From Pisolithus tinctorius (taxonomy: Eukaryota; Basidiomycota; Agaricomycetes; Boletales; Pisolithaceae), in assembly GCA_024663395.1 (NCBI GenBank), contig JANFAH010000015.1:1240001-1304000 (forward strand): DNA of 64,000 nt, given 5' to 3'. A program made the translations under genes and the position numbers. Below are positions 58,007-64,000 of this stretch, piece by piece. The notes below the pieces were generated by a model that saw nothing but the letters and a program-made list of their open reading frames with translations, had not been told where the DNA came from and ran no database searches. Every line of letters begins with the position of its first letter. Positions within the stretch are counted from its first letter, which is position 1.

Positions 58007-59053
58007 GTGACATCGACACCACCCATGCGGCAAAGAGTGGAGAAATACATAGATGGGCTGCAGGAGCAGATAGTATCCGAGCTGGAAAACTTGGACGAGA
58101 CAGCTCCAAAGTTCCGCCGTGATGCGTGGATACGGCAACAAGGAGGGAGAGGCCTGTCATGCGTCTTCGCATGTTCCCCCGAGTCGGGGAGGACCACCTC
58201 GTCTCTCGAGACCGTACTCGAGAAGGCTGGAGTGAACGTCTCCGTCGTACACGGGATGCTCCCGCCATCCGCAATCAGGGAAATGCGCTCCGATCATTCC
58301 TCGATCCCTTACGACGGTAAATCAAGCCTGCCCTTCTTCGCTGCAGGCATCAGTCTCGTCATCCACCCCAGGAACCCCTTCGCACCAACCGTGCATGCAA
58401 ACTATCGCTACTTCGAAATCACTGAATCACCTGTCGAGGGAGACGAGGGGCCACCCAAAGTCGTTGCTTGGTGGTTCGGCGGAGGTTCGGATCTGACTCC
58501 GAGCTATCTCAACGAGTCTGAAGTGAAACACTTTCACCGGACTCTAAAAGAGGCTTGTGATCAGCACGGTAGCGAACTTTACCCCGCTTTTAAAAAGTGG
58601 TGCGACGAATATTTTTACATCGTCCACCGTCAGGAAACTCGAGGAGTTGGAGGGCTGTTCTTTGACGATCTCTGCTGTGAGAAGCATACACGTCTATCAG
58701 ACGATATTACCAGGCCGCGTACTCCGGACGAAATATTCTCATTCATTCAGAGCGTCGGAAACGCTTTCATTCCTTCTTACATCCCCATTCTTAAAGCCAA
58801 CGCAGTCAGACGTTACACGGAGCACCACCGCCGATGGCAACTCCTGCGCAGGGGCCGTTACGTGGAATTCAACCTGGTATATGATAGGGGTACGAGATTC
58901 GGACTAAAGACTCCATCAGCTCGTATTGAGAGCATTTTGATGAGTCTGCCGGAGACGGCAAGATGGGAGTATATGTCAGATCTTGGGGTAAGCGAAGAGA
59001 GCGAGGAGGGGCTCCTCGTTAAGGTTTTGAAGGAGCCGCGCGAATGGGTGTAA
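58007..59053 (+). CDS. HEM13: Oxygen-dependent coproporphyrinogen III oxidase
   Basis: This enzyme converts coproporphyrinogen III to protoporphyrinogen IX in haem synthesis, using O2; it is cytosolic in yeast. It is a single exon of 348 residues, unusual in this intron-rich region. It starts MTSTPPMRQRVEKYIDGLQE; KFRRDAWIRQQGGRGLSCVF and LEKAGVNVSVVHGMLPPSAI follow, then LPFFAAGISLVIHPRNPFAP, TVHANYRYFE, VVAWWFGGGSDLTPSYLNES, CDEYFYIVHRQETRGVGGLF, FDDL and RRGRYVEFNLVYDRGTRFGL with LPETARWEY near the C-terminus. All conserved blocks of the family are present. A downstream in-frame Met (MRQRVEK) is an alternative start. Confidence 0.94.
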   Translation: MTSTPPMRQRVEKYIDGLQEQIVSELENLDETAPKFRRDAWIRQQGGRGLSCVFACSPESGRTTSSLETVLEKAGVNVSVVHGMLPPSAIREMRSDHSSIPYDGKSSLPFFAAGISLVIHPRNPFAPTVHANYRYFEITESPVEGDEGPPKVVAWWFGGGSDLTPSYLNESEVKHFHRTLKEACDQHGSELYPAFKKWCDEYFYIVHRQETRGVGGLFFDDLCCEKHTRLSDDITRPRTPDEIFSFIQSVGNAFIPSYIPILKANAVRRYTEHHRRWQLLRRGRYVEFNLVYDRGTRFGLKTPSARIESILMSLPETARWEYMSDLGVSEESEEGLLVKVLKEPREWV

Positions 59054-59595
59054 CAAGAATTTTCTCGTGTCTGCGCCACGTATGAAAGATAAGGCACCGT
59101 TGTGTTACTACTCCTTTGAGATCGTTCCCAGGTTTGTAGCATTGGTATGTACCAAATTGATACAATTTTCCTCTTGCATACGTAAGGTAGGAATAAATTA
59201 CCATCGCAGCCAAACTGACTTGCCCGAGTATGTGTATCATGACGTCCCCACGATACACACATTATTCATCCCTCACTCCACGAAGTGGACGAAGTATGAC
59301 ATCACACCAGACCGGCGAGATGAACCAACTCACGTCGGTATCAATCAACTGCCACACGCGATGGTAGTACGGGTGTTATCCTCAGCAAAGATTCTACATG
59401 TTACGAACTCCCAAAAAGACAGGGGTCTCTCTACCCAACGAAACTCCGTCTACACAAGAAAAGGAAGCTACATACGCCCTGCAAGTTCTGTTTCGAGGAA
59501 ATCGATTAAAGACGAGTCCGTAGGTGGAACAGATGGCCACTGATAAAATGCAGGAAAGTACATTCCCTCCAATATTGACGGAGGGTTCATCCGGT
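59054..59595. other. Intergenic spacer between convergent genes
   Basis: It lies between HEM13 (+) and the HMP1-like gene (-). Only short, unsupported frames are present. Confidence 0.5.
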
Positions 59596-60080
59596 TCACT
59601 GTGGTTTATTGAGCTCTTGCTGAGTCTGACCCTTCTCATTCCGTGCATTGCCTACAACAGCAGACGGTCAACAACAGTGATAACGTAAAGAAAAAATCTG
59701 TGACCTACCCTTCACTTGCTGATCCTTATCACCGGAGACCGCACCAAGTACAGAGTCTTTATACCCCCCAACTCTGTCTGTTACACCTTGTGCATAGCCC
59801 TCGGCTTGGGCGGCCGTGTACTCCCCCTCACCGCGGGCATGCTCTTCTTTTCCTGACTGCGACCACGACGGTGCGCCGGTTGCATCCCCGATCTAAAGAA
59901 CCATGAGAATCGAAAAAGCCACAGACTACAGAACACACACCGCCTCGACAATCGATCCCTTCGTGGAATGGAACTGACCAGAGAGTTTGCTTAGGAAGAT
60001 GGTTCAGTCGCCTCTCGCCAAAGAACACGCTGAAAATACCTAGGCTCTTGGTTCTGAGTTTGGTTCTGGTTTTCGGACAT
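59596..60080 (-). CDS. HMP1: HMP1-like small protein (CsbD/mismatch and cruciform DNA-binding family)
   Basis: About 109 residues after removing three introns. It begins MSENQNQTQNQEPS, then KLSGQFHSTKGSIVEAIGDA, TGAPSWSQSGKEEHARGEGE, YTAAQAEGYAQGVTDRVGG, YKDSVLGAVSGDKDQQVK and GNARNEKGQTQQELNKPQ. Exon joins use GTATTTTC...CCTAAG, GTGTGTGT...TTTAG and GGTAGGTC...TGTAG signals. The sequence matches the fungal family named after Ustilago HMP1, reported to bind mismatched and cruciform DNA, and is related to bacterial CsbD stress proteins. Its cellular role is unclear. The gene is too split to show as one long frame. Confidence 0.85.
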
Positions 60081-61879
60081 GGTGACTAGTGATACGAGAG
60101 AATGTTCGATGTTGAACGTGCCCTCTTTACAGACTCATCCTATTTATATTGTCGCCGTGCAAACTACGCGAAGCCCGATGACTTCCCTCTAAATGACATC
60201 ACGACTCCGAGTGATGACGCGTGCAGGTCCCGATGGACTATCCGCGCCCCACAAGGTCGTCATAAGTGACGACGAAGATTTGGGCACGTGACCGGATTGG
60301 TTGACAAGGTCTAAAGAAAAGACTTGCACCTACTACAGGCCTGAGAATAACCGATGCTACATCTCTTTGACACTCACTATGTTGCAGTTTTTACACCTGC
60401 GTTCGCCGGCCGACCGGTAGGCATGCTGAAAGGTCGCCGTTGTTCCACACTTCGCAAGCTCCCTGCTTGGATTTTGACAAATGATAATGCAAGAATTACG
60501 GTCTTCTTCCTGACGCTTGTGAAACTGCGGTTTCACTGAGGACGACAGGAGAGGCACCCACCCAAACTCGAGTCAATGCAAACTTCTGGGACTGCTCAAA
60601 TCAAAGGTGCGGAATAACTGAGGGGTCACAGCACAGATACTGAATCTATAACATCTTGACTTGAGGAAAAGTGACTAAAGCGTAGACCTTACCGTGGGAT
60701 TATACGCTAAGAGGTCCGTGAATGAGAGGATATGCGGATGAGATAGAAGCTCAGAAACATGCGTCGACCGCAAACAGGCAGACACCTGCAAGTCGCAAGG
60801 TGTCCTGCTTTTGAGTACCCCTGGAATCTTCGTCGTGTGGGATGCGGAATGATTTGTTTTGGGGGAGTGTGAATGAAAGAATTATGCAAATCGACCGTTG
60901 CTACCCAGCCTGTGACAACTTGGGTACACAACAAATTGCGACTTCCGAAGCCCGTGGGAAGCACTACGGGTGGTCGGGGAGAGAAACACTCCATCATGGA
61001 ATCCCCGTGAGGCAGGTGTAGGCCAAACACCACATGTTAATTTGCTGTGATAAGGCGATTGGTATTCGACGAAGGGTCTCCAGAAGGTACATAAAGTTAC
61101 ATACAAAAGTGTCAAGCTTAAGTTTAATCAGGTTGAACGGGGGCCGGCAATCTTCCTGTGTCTGACCTGTATCCTTATGGGTTGGTCAGTCGCCACACAT
61201 ATATTGAATTTGAGTGGGAATTTGATCACTCCGAGAAGGCTCAGCAGTGCTCCCTTTTGGGTCAATTAATGATGACCAGGTCGAAGTTTAAGAAACACAC
61301 CCAATGCACTGTCCCATGTGTGTGAATACACCGTTGGGGTACAGTGCAGTGAATAAGTGGACTGTGGACAAGTTGCTGGAAGAAGAGCGGAGACCTTACA
61401 CATGAATGATGTGATAAGCAACAAGTAACTCGATCAGGAAACAGTTTCTAAAAGGTGTATTTAGACTTACAAGCAACTTGAGAAGAATTGCAACTGCCGT
61501 GGCTGGCTGCTGAGAGAGAGAATTTCCAAAATTTGTTCACCGTTAGTCAATGGCGTAAGACACTCGCATCGTGCAATGGGACAAAGGTGTCTCCAGAATA
61601 CAAACTCTAGCCCCGTTGTAACAGACAATGTGATAGCACTTACCGCACCAAGCGCTGAGTTGCGGTACAGCAGACGAGTCTGTGAGCATAAAAGACACAC
61701 GATTGGATGTCAAGACATCCTCATGCAGTTGGACAGCAGTTGCTTTCAGCGCCAACCACTGAGTCTCTCGTGCGTTCAGAATGTGCGAGTCCAGAATTCA
61801 CTTAAATAGCATGGCGCTTTGCCAGATGTTGCCCCTGTATTACAGTCGGGAAATAAAAAGGACTGGAACTTATGCGAGA
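60081..61879. other. Long intergenic stretch without recognised gene
   Basis: About 1.8 kb between the HMP1-like gene and APS2, both minus. A minus-strand frame (61620-61790) reads NARETQWLALKATAVQLHED ... RVSFMLTDSSAVPQLSAWC, faintly like an RNase H-type fragment, and is followed by GT...AG signals. No complete gene could be built. Confidence 0.4.
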
Positions 61880-62568
61880 TCATTCCAGTTTCTCCAGCTG
61901 CTCGAGTCTTGCCAAAACGACGTCTTTACTTGTTTCTTCGATCTCACCCGCCAAGAACACTTCATCCAAAATAGCATACACCTGTTGCAATTAAGAACAT
62001 GACACTTGACGAGGATACCCAGTATCTCACTTTGTAAAAGTTGAACACGAGGTCCAACTCACATACATTGTCAAAGAAGGAGTCTTGAACGAGAGAAAGG
62101 TTGTGAGGGTCGTTCAATTCTAGTCGTTCCAATCTTACCAAGGATCTCGACAAACAAATGGATGGCTTCCAAATATGCGAGTTCGTTGTCGTTGGCGTCC
62201 ACGCATACACAAAAGAAGAGACCAGCGTAACGTCGATACACTATCTTGTGATTCCGAAACTGTAAGATTGTGAGAGTGCCCGTGGCATATCTACGCCAGA
62301 GACCAACCTCTACGAAGTTGGATTGGTACTTCTGGTCACGCGGAGCAACCAGTCTGTGAACCTCTCCTCTAAGCCGGACCTAGTAGGCTTTGAACAAGGA
62401 GCCGCGGGAATAGTATAACGACAGCCACGCACCTTCTCGTCGTCATCGTAGGGAACGTACCATTTTGAAAGACGAGTTTTGCCTTGACGGTTCTATAAAA
62501 ACGGTGAGTACCAATGAATGTATTGGATAGGTGAGTTTGTTCACCTGCACCAGTATGAATCTGATCAT
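61880..62568 (-). CDS. APS2: AP-2 clathrin adaptor sigma subunit
   Basis: This is the small chain of the AP-2 complex, which links cargo and clathrin at the plasma membrane. The spliced protein is 143 residues, exactly the usual length: [120 protein letters not shown] and [20 protein letters not shown]. All exon joins use GT-AG introns of about 50-70 nt. Residues that contact the acidic dileucine motif (VD.N..ELAYLE region) are conserved. The next gene upstream is GLO3. Confidence 0.95.
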
Positions 62569-62785
62569 CGCAAGTGACTCGCGGGCGGCATCCGGGAAAG
62601 CAACTAACGTTTGTTTATTTCGTCCAAACAGCCGCTCTCAAACATCCGTCACAAGAGGTCTCACCTCGAGTCACTAAATTGATACTGGTGGAATACTAAT
62701 TTCATCGACAGAGAAAAGGGTAGACTGGTAGACTACGGAACCAGCGTCTTTGTTAAAAGGTAAATCGAAGCAGTATCATTATGAG

Positions 62786-64000
62786 TTAATGCTGAGACAT
62801 CTGTGCCAGATAGTCGGAGAGCTTGGAGACGGGTCAGTTCGCGACAAGGCATGAGTTTTGGAATCCATACCTTCAATGCTCCTGTTCTAATGCTTTCACC
62901 TACATTCTGTAAGTCCGGATTAGCCAGAACCTTGGTGATGGCGTCTCTCGCGATATTCTCTAAGTTAGAAAGGTTACCATCTCCGAGGAGGCCACCCTCG
63001 GAACCGGTACGCTCAAAATCTTCTTCTTCCTCACGTCCAAAGTATTGATTAGATGATATCGAAGTCGCGCCTTGGAAATTTTGTAGTCGCGTTCTCGACT
63101 CGGCGAGGACAGTAGCATCGTAGTCGTTCCTCCCAAAGTACATATCCGACGAGATGGCTTTCTGGCTCCCGAACTTCTCCCGAGCGGTAGTAGGTGCATC
63201 ATCCACAGATCTACAGAGGCCATTTAGCAGCGCCTTACTAGAAACAAAACCCGAAACTCACGTCGAACGTACGCTGGACGCTGTGGTAGGGGAAGTAGGA
63301 ACAGTACCGAAGCCCAGCTTCCGGAATCCCATTCCCAACCTCTCCATGTCCTGGCTGCTTCCTCCTTGTGGGTCGACCTTTCCGGGAAGGGCTACAACTC
63401 TTGGGGCTGTGCTGGCATCGGCACCTTTCACTTTCACCGCTGGACCTGCTTTCTCGGCTTCTTGTTTAGCACGTTCCTCCTCCTCTTCGCGCTGCCTGTC
63501 GTAGCCGAGTCGTTTGATCCGCTCCGCCTCCTCTGCAGCTTTTCGTTCAGCCTCGGCAAAGTCGATTGGTGTTGCTGCCTTTTTGGCGCCGAGCCCACCA
63601 AGTTTTGGCTTTTTGGACACAGCGGATGACACGGTAGATGAAGTAGCGATAGAACTTGATGAGGTGAGGCGAGGGTTGCCGTGTTTGGCGGGGCCGTTAC
63701 CCGCAGATGCACTGTTGGACCGGAGGGCACTGGACGTAACCGTGCGCGAGACAGCAACGGGCTTGCCGATTACCGGACCAGTCGTATGAGCGACTGGACC
63801 GGACGAGGGTTTCGGTGAGACAGGTTTGTCCCAGGATGAGAAAAAGTCATCTTCGCCTTGGGGATTTGACTCGACTGCAGGAATCTCCGCGCCCTCGACA
63901 ACCACCCGACTCGGGAACCTGGGTGACCATTAATTCAGGATAGGTTGCTATTGTATGTATCTTACATACTTGTTAGCATCTTCTTTTACACGTCGGGCGA
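62786..64000 (-). CDS. GLO3: ArfGAP of the GLO3/ArfGAP2-3 type, N-terminal part outside the window
   Basis: This GTPase-activating protein for Arf1 acts in COPI vesicle formation between Golgi and ER. Only the C-terminal part lies in the window; the zinc-finger catalytic domain would be beyond position 64000. At the edge ARRVKEDANK joins across an intron to FPSRVVVEGAE. A Ser/Ala-rich middle carries KKPKLGGLGAKKA and a basic/acidic helix (AERKAAEEAERIKRLGYDRQ). The Glo3 regulatory motifs follow: KFGSQKAISSDMYFGRNDYD and FQGATSISSNQYFGRE. The last exons read NLENIARDAITKVLANPD and, after an intron, LSDYLAQMSQH with the stop at 62786-62788. Confidence 0.9.

Noticed and set aside
61467..61810. 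RNase H-like retroelement fragment
   Set aside because: Resemblance rests on one short stretch (FMLTDSSAVPQL); no neighbouring reverse transcriptase text was found.
1..64000. CRISPR array, bacterial operon or phage signals
   Set aside because: No regularly spaced short repeats or prokaryotic gene organisation; introns throughout show a eukaryotic nuclear origin.

Overview
The window is nuclear DNA of a filamentous basidiomycete, most likely an Agaricomycete. Nearly every gene is split by short introns (about 48-75 nt). Families typical of mushroom-forming fungi are present: a DUF6534 membrane protein, a HET-domain protein, an HMP1/CsbD-like protein and long-LTR retroelement remnants. There is no operon structure. 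No rRNA gene, convincing tRNA gene or CRISPR array was seen. Most exon joins below were read by eye from GT/AG signals and family conservation; where only the outer coordinates are given, introns lie inside.

Layout. (1) 1-6.1 kb: three minus-strand genes, namely a SET/MYND protein cut by the window edge, an aldo-keto reductase and a secreted M28 aminopeptidase. (2) 6.1-21.9 kb: an AT-richer transposon island. It holds a 288-bp tandem duplication, a decayed large DNA transposon (transposase-like gene plus accessory gene), two LTR-type insertions nested inside the transposase gene, and a pair of ~540-bp inverted repeats carrying tRNA-like Pol III box modules. (3) 21.9-29.9 kb: fast-evolving accessory genes (UNC93-like transporter, HET protein, DUF6534 protein). 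(4) 30.7-64 kb: a mostly housekeeping block: ERG26, ARL8, RPN13, an ornithine-type mitochondrial carrier, mitochondrial RRF, a protein kinase, ROT1, PRE7, HIS1, TRP4, an MFS transporter, UBC1, HEM13, an HMP1-like gene, APS2 and the C-terminal part of GLO3.

Functional themes. RPN13, PRE7 and UBC1 belong to the ubiquitin-proteasome system. HIS1 and TRP4 are neighbouring PRPP-using phosphoribosyltransferases of amino acid synthesis, and HIS1 has a Gcn4-type site and a GATA palindrome upstream. APS2, GLO3 and ARL8 act in vesicle traffic. ERG26, HEM13 and ROT1 serve sterol, haem and cell-wall/ER functions. The strongest unusual signals are the nested LTR insertions whose removal restores the host element's reading frame exactly, the inverted repeat with tRNA-like heads, a kinase with an HCD in place of HRD motif, and several intron peculiarities.
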